20,805 bases of DNA from CAYIBZ01 sp964361795 (GTDB taxonomy: Bacteria > Patescibacteriota > Minisyncoccia > UBA6257 > WO2-44-18), in assembly GCA_964361795.1 (NCBI GenBank), contig CAYIBZ010000008.1:1-20805 (forward strand), given 5' to 3'. The position numbers and the translations under genes are program-made. Numbering within the stretch: the first letter of the stretch is position 1; each line of letters opens with the position of its first letter. The notes beneath the pieces were generated by a model that saw nothing but the letters and a program-made list of their open reading frames with translations, searched no databases and had not been told where the DNA came from. Shown one piece after another: positions 1 to 6,309 of the stretch.

Positions 1-222
1 GAACCGGCGCCAGCTCCAACAGAACCATCTGCGGCGAGCCCCTCAACTTCGCTCGGGACAAGCAGTGCCGAACCAACCACAACCACAACCACAACCTCAA
101 CCTCAACCACTGAACCTGCTCCAACACCCACTTCCGAACCGACACCGGAACCATCACTCACGACAACGTCCACGACAACGTCTGAACCAGCTCCGGCTCC
201 CGAACCATCGCCAACTCAATAG
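1..222 (+). CDS. C-terminal tail of a Pro/Thr/Ser/Glu-rich surface protein (5' partial)
   Basis: Frame 1 is open from the window edge to a TAG at 220-222, giving 73 residues. The composition is almost only Pro, Thr, Ser, Ala and Glu, with EPAP-type motifs (EPAPAP at both ends) and a run of seven Thr. This is typical of a stalk or linker at the end of an exported or wall-anchored protein, but no folded domain is visible and the real function lies upstream of the window. There is no LPXTG motif and no C-terminal membrane segment. A similar Pro-rich stretch follows the membrane segment of the protein at 1594. That it encodes protein is fairly sure from the codon-periodic bias; its role is not known. 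Confidence 0.6.
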   Translation, partial: EPAPAPTEPSAASPSTSLGTSSAEPTTTTTTTSTSTTEPAPTPTSEPTPEPSLTTTSTTTSEPAPAPEPSPTQ

Positions 223-382
223 AATTACTAATATCTAATTTACTTAAAGATTCGTTGGTCTCAATATAATTGGCTCTCAATAGACCCTCGCCCCCTCCAC
301 TATCATTGATGATAGTGGGAAGATTTGAGGTGAAAAATAGCAACAAAGGGAATAGTCTCAAATATTTTCCCTCCTCCACTCG

Positions 383-488
383 CCACTATCATCAATGATA
401 GTGGCAGTGAAATCACCCCTCCATCATCCTTAACTTCCATCACCCATTTACTCGCTTTCCCAATTCCCCGCTATCATCAATGATAGCG
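383..488 (+). repeat. ~105-bp direct duplication, left copy
   Basis: This block holds two palindromes and the spacer between them. It matches 1401-1501 with the same order and landmarks: GGCAG after the first palindrome, CCTCCATCATCCT, then CTCGCTTTCCCAATTC, then the second palindrome. The TrpR-like gene lies between the two copies. Confidence 0.8.
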
Positions 489-684
489 CCCATTGGTTTC
501 CACTTTACGCTATAATTGACGAGAATTTTCTCGTTTGTTTTTCCTATTTTCCTCCTTCTATTCTTCTTCCTCTCCCCCTCTTTCGATCACTCAAATTCCT
601 ACTATCATCAATGATAGTGCCAACAAAAAAATTCTCCGTTTACTTTTCCTCACCCCATCTTCAACCCTCCTTATCATCCGTTTT

Positions 685-724
685 TCTAATTCCCCGCTAT
701 CATCAATGATAGTGGGGAATTAGA
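685..724. repeat. 40-base extended hairpin built on repeat copy 5
   Basis: The left arm starts TCTAATTCCCC and the right arm ends GGGGAATTAGA, enclosing the CTATCAT/ATGATAG core. Apart from one G:T position and the CA centre, the 40 bases are self-complementary. It is the longest and most stable of the array's palindromes. No T-run follows, so it is not a standard terminator. Confidence 0.8.
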
Positions 725-831
725 GACAAAAAATAGAAACAAAAAGAAGGGGATAGGGAAGAGGAGATGGAAAAAAGCAAATGAGAAAATTACTTGGTTA
801 TCACTACCATTGAAGATAGCGGAGTAGCCCA

Positions 832-1326
832 CTACTTTCTTCGTCTTTTTGGTACACCTTTGGAATCAATCAATCCAATACCTTGAGGCCTCGGTGGATT
901 TATCAAAAGATCCCATAAATCAATATCGCTAAACAGTCCCCCGAGTAATGACTTTTTGTTCTCCATTTTACTTATTTCACTATACTTTCTGGGGCCGCCA
1001 TAGAATGCCAGATAGCTTTTGTAGTTTTTATTAGTATCAAACACATTTTTCTTAATAGTGCTGATGGTATTGGGAGACAACCACAAAATTTCGCTAATTT
1101 CTTTGTAGCTTTTGCCGGATTTTATAAGAGCCAGAACGCCCAATCGTTTGAGTATGGTTTTCTTTTCCGATTCACTGATGAGTTTCTCTAAAATTTGCCC
1201 GACGATCTCTTTCGATTTTTCTTGAGAAATTTTATTAATTATTTCTTGCCACAAACTTTCCATCCATAATTCAGCCTCCATTCCTCTAATCGGCGCACCG
1301 TTTTCATCTTTTTTCATAATGCGCAT
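832..1326 (-). CDS. TrpR/YerC-family helix-turn-helix protein with C-terminal extension
   Basis: The 164-aa product has the core of the TrpR-like repressor family: residues about 20-95 are helical, with the sequence EKKTILKRLGVLALIKSGKS followed by YKEISEILWLSPNTISTIKK. That is the usual GKSYxEIxxxLxxSxxTIS helix-turn-helix (about 73-95). YerC-type members are near 100 residues, so the remaining ~65 residues, which end in the basic tail KRRRK, are an extension I do not recognise. The gene stands alone inside an array of 22-bp palindromes, one of which (1337-1357) lies 10 bases upstream of the start. Both possible starts (ATG at 1326 and at 1317) sit inside a 16-bp palindrome and no Shine-Dalgarno is visible. 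A DNA-binding role is well supported; that it binds the array and regulates itself is inference. No trp biosynthesis gene is nearby. Confidence 0.75.
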   Translation of the reverse strand: MRIMKKDENGAPIRGMEAELWMESLWQEIINKISQEKSKEIVGQILEKLISESEKKTILKRLGVLALIKSGKSYKEISEILWLSPNTISTIKKNVFDTNKNYKSYLAFYGGPRKYSEISKMENKKSLLGGLFSDIDLWDLLINPPRPQGIGLIDSKGVPKRRRK

Positions 1327-1330
1327 TATG
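1315..1330. promoter_or_regulatory. 16-bp perfect palindrome over the start codons of the TrpR-like gene
   Basis: CATAATGCGCATTATG reads identically on both strands and contains both in-frame ATG codons of the minus-strand gene. It could be an operator at the start site or a small mRNA hairpin occluding initiation. It differs in sequence from the 22-bp repeat. Confidence 0.5.
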
Positions 1331-1336
1331 ACATAT

Positions 1337-1501
1337 CACTACTATCAATGATAGTGGCAGTGAAATAATTTCCACTCTTTCGTCCTCCAGTCATCGCTTC
1401 CCACTATCATCAATGATAGTGGCAGCACCCTCCATCATCCTCCACTTCCCATCATCCATTCACTCGCTTTCCCAATTCACCACTATCATCAATGATAGTG
1501 G
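1337..1501. repeat. Right cluster of three 22-bp near-palindromes
   Basis: Copies at 1337-1357 (two arm changes), 1401-1422 (perfect) and 1480-1501 (perfect), with centres 65 and 79 bases apart. The first lies in the presumed promoter of the minus-strand TrpR-like gene. The last ends about 90 bases before the membrane protein gene at 1594, so the array may influence that gene too. Confidence 0.9.
1401..1501 (+). repeat. ~100-bp direct duplication, right copy
   Basis: Partner of 383-488. The spacer keeps CCTCCATCATCCT and CTCGCTTTCCCAATTC in the same order, with scattered substitutions and a short deletion after the first palindrome. The two copies flank the TrpR-like gene as direct repeats. 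Confidence 0.8.
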
Positions 1502-1593
1502 AAGAGGCGCTTAAGGAAGATGGAGTTCGTTTCCATTTCCAATACTTATCCACATACCTCCCGTAACATATGGTAAAATTACTATATAAGATT

Positions 1594-2571
1594 ATGGATC
1601 CCAATCAACAACAAAGCGGTGAATGGCCGAAAGCACCTTCTTCGCCAGTTGGTGGAGCAGGAACTCCGGTTCAGCTGAGCGATAGCGCGGAAGCGCCTGA
1701 TCGCCATGCCCAGCCGGAACTCCCTCCGATGCCACCCCTTAATTTGCCGACAGAAGGAGCGCCAGTTTCCGGGCAAGATTTAACTGTCCGTACTATGCAG
1801 GGGGATATGGAAAAAGAGCCGGTTTTTAGCCCGACTGCCGAATCTTTAGCGGAGGTTCCTCCGAAGAAGAATGTTTTCAAGACAATCCTGCTTTCGTTAG
1901 CCATAGCCATTATAATTGGCAGTGTCGGAGCTTTGGTTTATTTTGTTGTTTTCCCATTAGTATTTCCACCGCCAGCCCCTACTGTTCCAACTTCAACTGC
2001 GCCGCCATCCGCTCCGGCTCCCGAACCGGAAAAGAACGCGCATCAGTCTTATTTCATTAATGATCCAGACGAGGTAGTTGTCGCGGAAATCAATGCGGTT
2101 TTAGAAGACGAAGCCGCTGATAAGTTGCCGGATCAGCAAGTTAAGGAAGTTGTTTTATCTGACGAAAATGGACAAGCGAGATTCAGCGATTACTTAACTG
2201 CTCTTGAGCCAGCTTTTTCTACGCTAGATCCAGCCAATCTGTTTGAAGATGATTTCACCGCCTTTCTTTATTACGACCAAAATGGCGCTTGGCCCGGATA
2301 TGTCGCGAAATTGAAGCCGAGCGCAGATTCCGCGTCAGTTAAACAATCGCTCCAGTCAATAGAAAATTTGTTGGATTTATCCAGATTTTATGTTGAAAAT
2401 CCGGGCGCCTTTGGGGCCTTTAAGGATGGCAAAGCGGGAGGCCACGTAACTCGTTATGCCGTAGCAAGCGCTCCCGGAGCCGCTTTTAATTACGTCCTAA
2501 CCGACGAATTCTTATTGCTAAGCGCTTCATATAACGGCTTAAAAGAAGCGTTGTCCTTATTGGGTCTGTAG
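1594..2571 (+). CDS. One-pass membrane protein with extracytoplasmic domain, unknown function
   Basis: From ATG 1594 the product is 325 aa. Residues 1-92 are Pro/Gly/Gln-rich and probably cytoplasmic. A single membrane helix spans about 94-124 (FKTILLSLAIAIIIGSVGAL and onward), followed by a Pro-rich stalk (PAPTVPTSTAPPSAPAPEPE) and a ~175-residue folded region containing FLYYDQNGAWPGYVAKLK and a LLDLSRFYVENPGAFGAFKDG segment. This plan, disordered cytoplasmic tail, helix, stalk and globular exterior, is common in Patescibacteria, but I do not recognise the outer domain. An upstream in-frame ATG at 1570 overlaps a TGGTAAAAT extended -10-like element, so 1594 is the better start. It is separated from the next gene by a strong promoter and is probably monocistronic. 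Confidence 0.75.
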   Translation: MDPNQQQSGEWPKAPSSPVGGAGTPVQLSDSAEAPDRHAQPELPPMPPLNLPTEGAPVSGQDLTVRTMQGDMEKEPVFSPTAESLAEVPPKKNVFKTILLSLAIAIIIGSVGALVYFVVFPLVFPPPAPTVPTSTAPPSAPAPEPEKNAHQSYFINDPDEVVVAEINAVLEDEAADKLPDQQVKEVVLSDENGQARFSDYLTALEPAFSTLDPANLFEDDFTAFLYYDQNGAWPGYVAKLKPSADSASVKQSLQSIENLLDLSRFYVENPGAFGAFKDGKAGGHVTRYAVASAPGAAFNYVLTDEFLLLSASYNGLKEALSLLGL

Positions 2572-2579
2572 GGCCCCTA

Positions 2580-2608
2580 TTGACTTTTTTATTAGGCAGG
2601 AGTATAAT
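2580..2608 (+). promoter_or_regulatory. Consensus sigma-70 promoter for the zinc-ribbon gene
   Basis: TTGACT (2580-2585), 17-bp spacer, TATAAT (2603-2608). This is near-perfect. The predicted start lies about 100 bases before the ATG at 2716, so unlike most genes here this mRNA would have a long leader. A second TTGACT at 2657-2662 could be an alternative -35. Confidence 0.75.
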
Positions 2609-2715
2609 AGATTTCAGTTTAGTTAAGAGCATTTTGGTAAGTACAAACGACCCATTTTGACTCAATCGCTAAACGTTAATTAAAAAATAAAGGGCGTTAA
2701 GTTTTTCGAGACAAA

Positions 2716-2907
2716 ATGGAATTTAATCAAGGACCTCGAAAGATGTACCAGGGAAATTGGACCTGCTCCAAGTGCAATAATCCAATCACCGAGCTTCCGT
2801 TTGAGCCAGATCCTTCTCGCTTAGACAAGTTGCTCTGCCGTGATTGCCATCGCTCAAGGATGCAGAACTTCAGACCCCGACCATCTTTTCGACGTGACGC
2901 TGCTTAA
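2716..2907 (+). CDS. Small CxxC-CxxC zinc-ribbon protein
   Basis: 63 aa with CSKC and CRDC knuckles 20 residues apart (about positions 18-21 and 42-45), separated by NNPITELPFEPDPSRL; a basic Arg-rich tail follows (RPRPSFRRDAA). Four cysteines in this spacing imply one zinc ion. Small proteins of this form, with a TELPFxPD motif between the knuckles, are recurrent in Patescibacteria and are annotated only as zinc-ribbon proteins. The basic tail would suit nucleic-acid binding, but that is inference. An internal ATG at 2743 (MYQGNWTC) is an alternative start. A hairpin follows directly. The consensus promoter and ~100-base leader suggest high or post-transcriptionally controlled expression. 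Confidence 0.8.
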   Translation: MEFNQGPRKMYQGNWTCSKCNNPITELPFEPDPSRLDKLLCRDCHRSRMQNFRPRPSFRRDAA

Positions 2908-2919
2908 GCAGTGACAAAG

Positions 2920-2945
2920 TATCCCCAAATCGGGGATATTTTGTT
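2920..2945 (+). terminator. Hairpin terminator after the zinc-ribbon gene
   Basis: Stem TATCCCC/GGGGATA (2920-2926 and 2932-2938), loop AAATC, then TTTTGTT. It starts 12 bases after the zinc-ribbon stop. The T-run is short and merges with the next gene's -10, so its strength is uncertain. Confidence 0.6.
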
Positions 2946-2950
2946 ATAAT
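2945..2950 (+). promoter_or_regulatory. -10 element of the SPW gene
   Basis: TATAAT ends six bases before ATG 2957, preceded by TTGT. No good -35 is evident because the terminator hairpin occupies that space. It predicts a leaderless transcript. Confidence 0.55.
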
Positions 2951-2956
2951 AAAACT

Positions 2957-3118
2957 ATGCGATCAATTTATTGGCTTCAGTTAATTATTGGAATTTGGGT
3001 TTTGGTGTCTCCTTGGGCGCTTGGCTACGCTTATGTCACTCCCGCGCTTTGGAATGCCATTATTTGCGGAGTTTTAATTTCCCTTTCGTCTTTCTGGGGG
3101 CTATTCGGAGAAGAATAA
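2957..3118 (+). CDS. Small SPW-repeat membrane protein
   Basis: A 53-aa protein beginning MRSIYWLQLIIGIWVLVSPW and ending in GLFGEE. It carries one complete SPW unit: GIWVLVSPWALGYA (about residues 12-25), then LWNAIICGVLISLSSFWGLF. In the SPW family (PF03779) each unit is a pair of short membrane helices, and most members have two or more units, so one alone is minimal; it may oligomerise. A TATAAT lies six bases upstream of the ATG and a terminator separates it from the gene before. Function is unknown for the family. The motif match makes a real gene likely despite its size. Confidence 0.75.
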   Translation: MRSIYWLQLIIGIWVLVSPWALGYAYVTPALWNAIICGVLISLSSFWGLFGEE

Positions 3119-3133
3119 CTATGCTTTTGCCTT

Positions 3134-3161
3134 TTGAATTTTAATTATTATATTACATAAT
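3134..3161 (+). promoter_or_regulatory. Promoter of the glutaredoxin operon
   Basis: TTGAAT (3134-3139), 16-bp spacer, CATAAT (3156-3161). The -10 ends six bases before ATG 3168, predicting a leaderless mRNA. Confidence 0.6.
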
Positions 3162-3167
3162 AAAAAG

Positions 3168-3404
3168 ATGGCTAAAACTATTAAAATCTACACCACCCCC
3201 ACTTGCGTTTACTGCAAAATGGCAAAGGAGTTTTTCAAAAAAAATAATGTTAATTACGAGGAATTTAATGTCGCGACTGACATGAAGGCGCGCGAGGAAA
3301 TGGTAAAAAAATCCGGCCAGATGGGCGTGCCGGTGATTGAAATTGATGGAAAGATTATTGTCGGATTCAATGAAGGAGAGTTGAGAAAGGCGTTGGGGAT
3401 TTAA
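3168..3404 (+). CDS. Glutaredoxin-like (NrdH/Grx) protein
   Basis: 78 aa, the usual length of a short glutaredoxin or NrdH. The thioredoxin fold begins IKIYTTPTCVYCKMAKEFF with the redox pair C13/C16 (CVYC). The cis-proline GVPVIEIDG and the C-terminal GFNEGELRKAL complete the fold. It passes electrons to protein disulfides. CVYC rather than the glutaredoxin CPYC, and a dedicated reductase four bases downstream, suggest a NrdH-like mode in which the flavoprotein at 3409 reduces it directly instead of glutathione. That pairing is inference from context. First gene of a four-gene operon. Confidence 0.9.
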   Translation: MAKTIKIYTTPTCVYCKMAKEFFKKNNVNYEEFNVATDMKAREEMVKKSGQMGVPVIEIDGKIIVGFNEGELRKALGI

Positions 3405-3408
3405 AATT

Positions 3409-4329
3409 ATGTACGATTTGCTCATCATAGGCGGCGGGCCTGCCGGCGTCGCGGCTGGCGTCTATGCGGGCCGAAAAAAAATGAAAACTGTTTTAATCGC
3501 TGAAGGATTCGGCGGGCAATCTTTGGTTTCAGCCGACATCCAAAATTGGATTGGGGAAAAATCTGTTTCCGGTTTTGATTGGGCCAAAAAACTGGAAGAA
3601 CATTTGCGCGCCCAGCAAAGCGTGGAGATTGCCGCCGGCGATTCAGTCGTGAAAATAGAAAAAAGCAAAAATGGTTTTAAGGCGGCGACCAAAAACGGAA
3701 AAGAATTAGAAACTAAAACAGTTTTGATTGCTTCCGGAAGCCGCAGGCGGAAACTTGGAGTTCCCGGAGAGCAAGAATTGGAAGGCAGAGGCGTAGCTTA
3801 TTGTTCAACCTGTGACGCGCCAATTTTTGGAGGAAAAGTAACGGCGGTCGTGGGCGGCGGCAATGCCGGACTGGAAGCGGTTGTGGACTTGCTTTCTTAT
3901 TCTCCCAAAGTTTATTTATTGGATCACTCTGCCGCGCTTAAAGGCGATCCGATCACTCAAGAGAAAATAAAATCCGACAAACGGGTAGAAATTATTCTTA
4001 ACGCGGAAACTCAAAAGATTCTTGGCGATAAATTTGTTGCCGGCCTCCAATATAAAGATTTGACTAATGGCGCAATTAAAGATATAAAGCTGGATGGCGT
4101 TTTTGTGGAGGTCGGATCTATTCCCAATGCCGATTTCGTAAAAAATTTAGTCCAGACGAACAACTGGGGCGAAATCGTAGTTGACCATAAAACTCAAAGA
4201 ACTTCTCAAGACGGCATCTGGGCGGCGGGAGATGTTGCGGACGTTTTATATAAACAAAACAATGTTTCTGCCGGCGACGCTGTTAAAGCAGTGTTGAATA
4301 TCTACGAATACTTAAATAAACAAGAGTAA
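3409..4329 (+). CDS. trxB: Thioredoxin-reductase-like FAD disulfide reductase
   Basis: 306 aa, the normal size of a low-Mr thioredoxin reductase. FAD site GGGPAG (8-13), redox pair YCSTCDAP (C132, C135), pyridine-nucleotide site GGGNAG (149-154) and the C-terminal FAD motif WAAGDVAD. It moves electrons from NAD(P)H through FAD to a small redox protein, most likely the glutaredoxin encoded just upstream. After the GGGNAG fold the segment VYLLDHSAALKGD lacks the HRRxxxR basic cluster that binds the NADPH phosphate in E. coli TrxB and instead looks like the acidic loop of AhpF, so NADH is the likelier donor. CSTC also differs from the classic CATC. General function is sure; cofactor and partner are inferred. 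Confidence 0.9.
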   Translation: MYDLLIIGGGPAGVAAGVYAGRKKMKTVLIAEGFGGQSLVSADIQNWIGEKSVSGFDWAKKLEEHLRAQQSVEIAAGDSVVKIEKSKNGFKAATKNGKELETKTVLIASGSRRRKLGVPGEQELEGRGVAYCSTCDAPIFGGKVTAVVGGGNAGLEAVVDLLSYSPKVYLLDHSAALKGDPITQEKIKSDKRVEIILNAETQKILGDKFVAGLQYKDLTNGAIKDIKLDGVFVEVGSIPNADFVKNLVQTNNWGEIVVDHKTQRTSQDGIWAAGDVADVLYKQNNVSAGDAVKAVLNIYEYLNKQE

Positions 4330-4340
4330 GTCAAAATTAT

Positions 4341-4820
4341 ATGACCAAAGTTTCCCCAAAAGACGTGTTTTTGCACCTGTTATCAATAGCGGCTCTTTAC
4401 ACCAGCGCCATCAGCTTTTTAGTTTTAATTTTTCAATATGTTAATGTTTTGCTTCCGGATCCGGTTGCTCCCGACGGCGCCGGCTACTATGCCCTGCAGT
4501 CTGCCTATAGCGGAATTCGCTGGTCCATCGCGTCGCTCATTGTAGTTTTTCCAATCTATATTTGGGTGAGCTGGCTGTTGGATAGAAGTTATAAAGCCAA
4601 TTCCTTGAAACGCAATCTGGGGATTAGAAAATGGTTGATCTATTTCACGCTTTTTGCCGCCGCTCTGATTATCATTGGCGATTTAGTAACTTTGATTTTT
4701 AATTTACTGGGCGGCGAATTAACTCTGCGCTTCATTTTGAAAGTTTTAGCGGTCTTATTTGTCGCCGGAAGCGTTTTTGGATATTATCTGCAGGACATTA
4801 GGCGATACAAAACCGAATGA
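4341..4820 (+). CDS. DUF5671-type four-helix membrane protein
   Basis: 159 aa with four membrane helices at about 10-38, 55-80, 97-125 and 130-152. It opens SPKDVFLHLLSIAALYTSAISF and has FQYVNVLLPDP after the first helix, features I associate with the DUF5671 family that is frequent in Patescibacteria. The loop between helices 2 and 3 is basic and probably cytoplasmic. It begins 11 bases after the flavoprotein gene and ends 10 bases before the next, so it belongs to the redox operon. Function is unknown. Family assignment rests on recollection of the motif, not on a search. Confidence 0.75.
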   Translation: MTKVSPKDVFLHLLSIAALYTSAISFLVLIFQYVNVLLPDPVAPDGAGYYALQSAYSGIRWSIASLIVVFPIYIWVSWLLDRSYKANSLKRNLGIRKWLIYFTLFAAALIIIGDLVTLIFNLLGGELTLRFILKVLAVLFVAGSVFGYYLQDIRRYKTE

Positions 4821-4830
4821 TAATTAAATT

Positions 4831-5304
4831 ATGAAATACTTCGTTTACGCAATAATCGTCATTGTCGCAACTGCCGTTCTGGCTGGTTTTTTCATTGTCG
4901 GTTCTCCAAAAGAAGCCCGTTTGCGCCGTTTTGACGAACAGAGAGTTCAAAACCTGCAGTTTTTGCAATCGGAAATAATCAATTACTGGGTTAACAAAAG
5001 CAAATTGCCGGCTGCCCTTAGCAATCTTGAAGACAACATTCGCGGCGTCAGAATTCCAACTGATCCGGAATCGGGAGCCGCTTATGAATATAAAATCAAT
5101 AATAATTTATCCTTCGCGCTTTGCGCCAATTTTGCCAGGCCCAACATTGGCCTGGAAACTGGAACTCCAAAACCTGCCAGATTTGAACCTTATTATGCTT
5201 CAGAAGTTTGGGATCACGGAGCAGGATTAGTTTGTTTTGAAAGAACGATAGATCCAGAAATCTATAAGCCAATAAAACCAATCCCAAAGCAACCGAGTAG
5301 CTAA
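4831..5304 (+). CDS. Membrane-anchored protein resembling a pseudopilin C-terminus
   Basis: 157 aa. One N-terminal helix (about residues 3-23), then RRFDEQRVQNLQFLQSEIINYW, a small disulfide-sized domain and a Pro/Lys-rich tail (KPIKPIPKQPSS). The part with LPAALSNLEDN, IPTDPESGAAYEYKI and two later cysteines recalls the C-terminal domain of type II secretion/type IV pilin-like proteins, in which a DPxTGxxYEY strand is common. It lacks the prepilin GFTLxE signal, so it is an anchored relative rather than a true pilin. It is the last gene of the redox operon, and its stop overlaps the end of the convergent gene by four bases. Function unknown. Confidence 0.65.
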   Translation: MKYFVYAIIVIVATAVLAGFFIVGSPKEARLRRFDEQRVQNLQFLQSEIINYWVNKSKLPAALSNLEDNIRGVRIPTDPESGAAYEYKINNNLSFALCANFARPNIGLETGTPKPARFEPYYASEVWDHGAGLVCFERTIDPEIYKPIKPIPKQPSS

Positions 5305-6290
5305 GCAACCAAATTCGGCGGCGTTCTTCCTTCCAGCGCTTCTATTATATTTTTAGCCGCGGTTCGGGACATTGCTTGCCTGGTGGCAACGGTTGCCGAG
5401 GCGGTGTGCGGCGTTAAAACCGCGTTAGGCATTTTTCTTAATTCCAATTGGTCGGAAAGATCACAATCAATAGATGGTTCGCATTCAAAAACGTCCAAAC
5501 CCGCTCCCGCGATTTTTTTATCTCGCAAAGCGTTTAGGAGCGCTTTTTCATCAACAACGGGGCCGCGCGCGGTATTAATCAAAAAGGCGCTCGGCTTCAT
5601 CATGGAAAGCTGTTTTTCGGAAATTAAATGCCGCGTGGATGGCAAAAGCGGAACATGCAAGCTGACAAAGTCCGATTCTTTTAGGAGTTCATCCAGCGAT
5701 TCTTTAAAAACCCCGCCGAACTCTTTCTCAAAATCTTCATTGCGCTTAACATCATGATATAAAACTTTCATTTTGAACCCCTTCGCCGCTCTTTGCGCGA
5801 CTCCGAAGCCGATTCTTCCTAATCCGACAATGCCCAGCGTTTTATTATAAACATCCGTTCCCAGAAACAGCATTGGCTCCCACCCCTTATATTTTCCTTT
5901 TCTGGTGAATTTATCCGACTCTACAATTCTTCTCGCGAGAGTCAGCATTAACGCGAATGTGTGCTCTGCCACTGATTCGGTGATTTCCGGTCCGGGAGTA
6001 TTGGTTATCAGCAAATTTCTTTGTTTGCCAGCCGGCACGTCAATATTGTCAAAACCAACCGCGTAATTAGCGATGATCTTTAATCTGGGCATCCCCGCGT
6101 CCATTATTTCTCCGTCAATTTTATCGGTGAGCAAGCACAATAAACCGTCATATCCTTTTTTGAGCTCCGCGGCCAGCTCTTCTTTAGAAATGGCACTGTT
6201 TTTTTTGCGAATTTTCACCTTGTATTCTTTCTCTATCAGCATTTTTAATCCTTCATCCGGCACTTGGCGCGTGACAAAAATCTTAATCAT
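5301..6290 (-). CDS. D-isomer-specific 2-hydroxyacid dehydrogenase
   Basis: 329 aa, standard family length. Substrate-domain segment NYAVGFDNIDVPAGKQRNLL, Rossmann GLGRIG (156-161), acidic residue D180 at the end of the second strand (favouring NADH), and the catalytic triad R242 (NTARGPVVDE), E271 (DVFECEP) and H295 (TPHTAS). It reduces a 2-keto acid to a D-2-hydroxy acid; glyoxylate/hydroxypyruvate reductase-like subfamily is the best guess, but D-lactate or phosphoglycerate dehydrogenase-like use cannot be excluded. It lacks the C-terminal ACT domain of classical SerA. It is convergent with the redox operon and divergent from the glycosylase; its ATG shares bases with an upstream in-frame ATG of that gene. 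Confidence 0.9.
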   Translation of the reverse strand: MIKIFVTRQVPDEGLKMLIEKEYKVKIRKKNSAISKEELAAELKKGYDGLLCLLTDKIDGEIMDAGMPRLKIIANYAVGFDNIDVPAGKQRNLLITNTPGPEITESVAEHTFALMLTLARRIVESDKFTRKGKYKGWEPMLFLGTDVYNKTLGIVGLGRIGFGVAQRAAKGFKMKVLYHDVKRNEDFEKEFGGVFKESLDELLKESDFVSLHVPLLPSTRHLISEKQLSMMKPSAFLINTARGPVVDEKALLNALRDKKIAGAGLDVFECEPSIDCDLSDQLELRKMPNAVLTPHTASATVATRQAMSRTAAKNIIEALEGRTPPNLVA

Positions 6291-6296
6291 GATTAA

Positions 6297-6302
6297 ATTA
6301 TA
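6297..6302 (-). promoter_or_regulatory. -10 element of the 2-hydroxyacid dehydrogenase gene
   Basis: On the minus strand TATAAT is followed by TTAATC and then the ATG (6290), a six-base gap that predicts leaderless transcription. The same AT-rich interval must also hold the promoter of the divergent glycosylase. Confidence 0.5.
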
Positions 6303-6309
6303 TCACAAC

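Larger units (their letters stand above)
297..822. repeat. Left cluster of six 22-bp near-palindromes
   Basis: The consensus is two 10-bp arms, CCACTATCAT and ATGATAGTGG, around a central CA (TG when inverted). Copies: 297-318 (inverted, perfect), 383-404 (perfect), 469-488 (arms changed to CGCTATCAT/ATGATAGCG, a compensated pair change), 601-618 (core only), 692-717 (CCCC/GGGG-extended) and 802-822 (inverted, degenerate). Centre-to-centre spacings are about 86, 85, 131, 95 and 107 bases. The compensated change suggests that symmetry itself, in DNA or RNA, is under selection. Spacers share sequence, so this is not a CRISPR. Confidence 0.9.
223..831. other. Gene-free repeat region, left flank of the TrpR-like gene
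   Basis: About 600 bases with no credible gene; the short open frames here are low-complexity and run through the repeats. The region holds six copies of the 22-bp near-palindrome (centres near 307, 393, 478, 609, 704 and 811), pyrimidine-rich spacers on the plus strand (notably 535-600) and a purine-rich stretch at 724-790. A TATAAT at 265-270 and another at 511-516 are isolated -10-like hexamers without good -35 partners. An ACGAGAA/TTCTCGT hairpin (519-534) followed by TTGTTTTT could be a weak intrinsic terminator. Confidence 0.7.

Noticed and set aside
158..379. Minus-strand open frame through the repeat region
   Set aside because: It runs antisense to the Pro/Thr-rich coding tail and across a palindrome; no family features and no start signal.
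535..723. Plus-strand open frame of Ser/Phe/Leu/Pro residues
   Set aside because: Its composition just reflects the pyrimidine-rich tract, and it reads through two palindromes.
297..1501. CRISPR array
   Set aside because: Repeats are palindromic, occur in both orientations and have spacers of uneven length (about 43-110 bases) that share sequence with each other; no cas operon is present.
6073..6309. Upstream extension of the DNA glycosylase frame
   Set aside because: It is antisense to the 2-hydroxyacid dehydrogenase; the family N-terminus begins at 6310.
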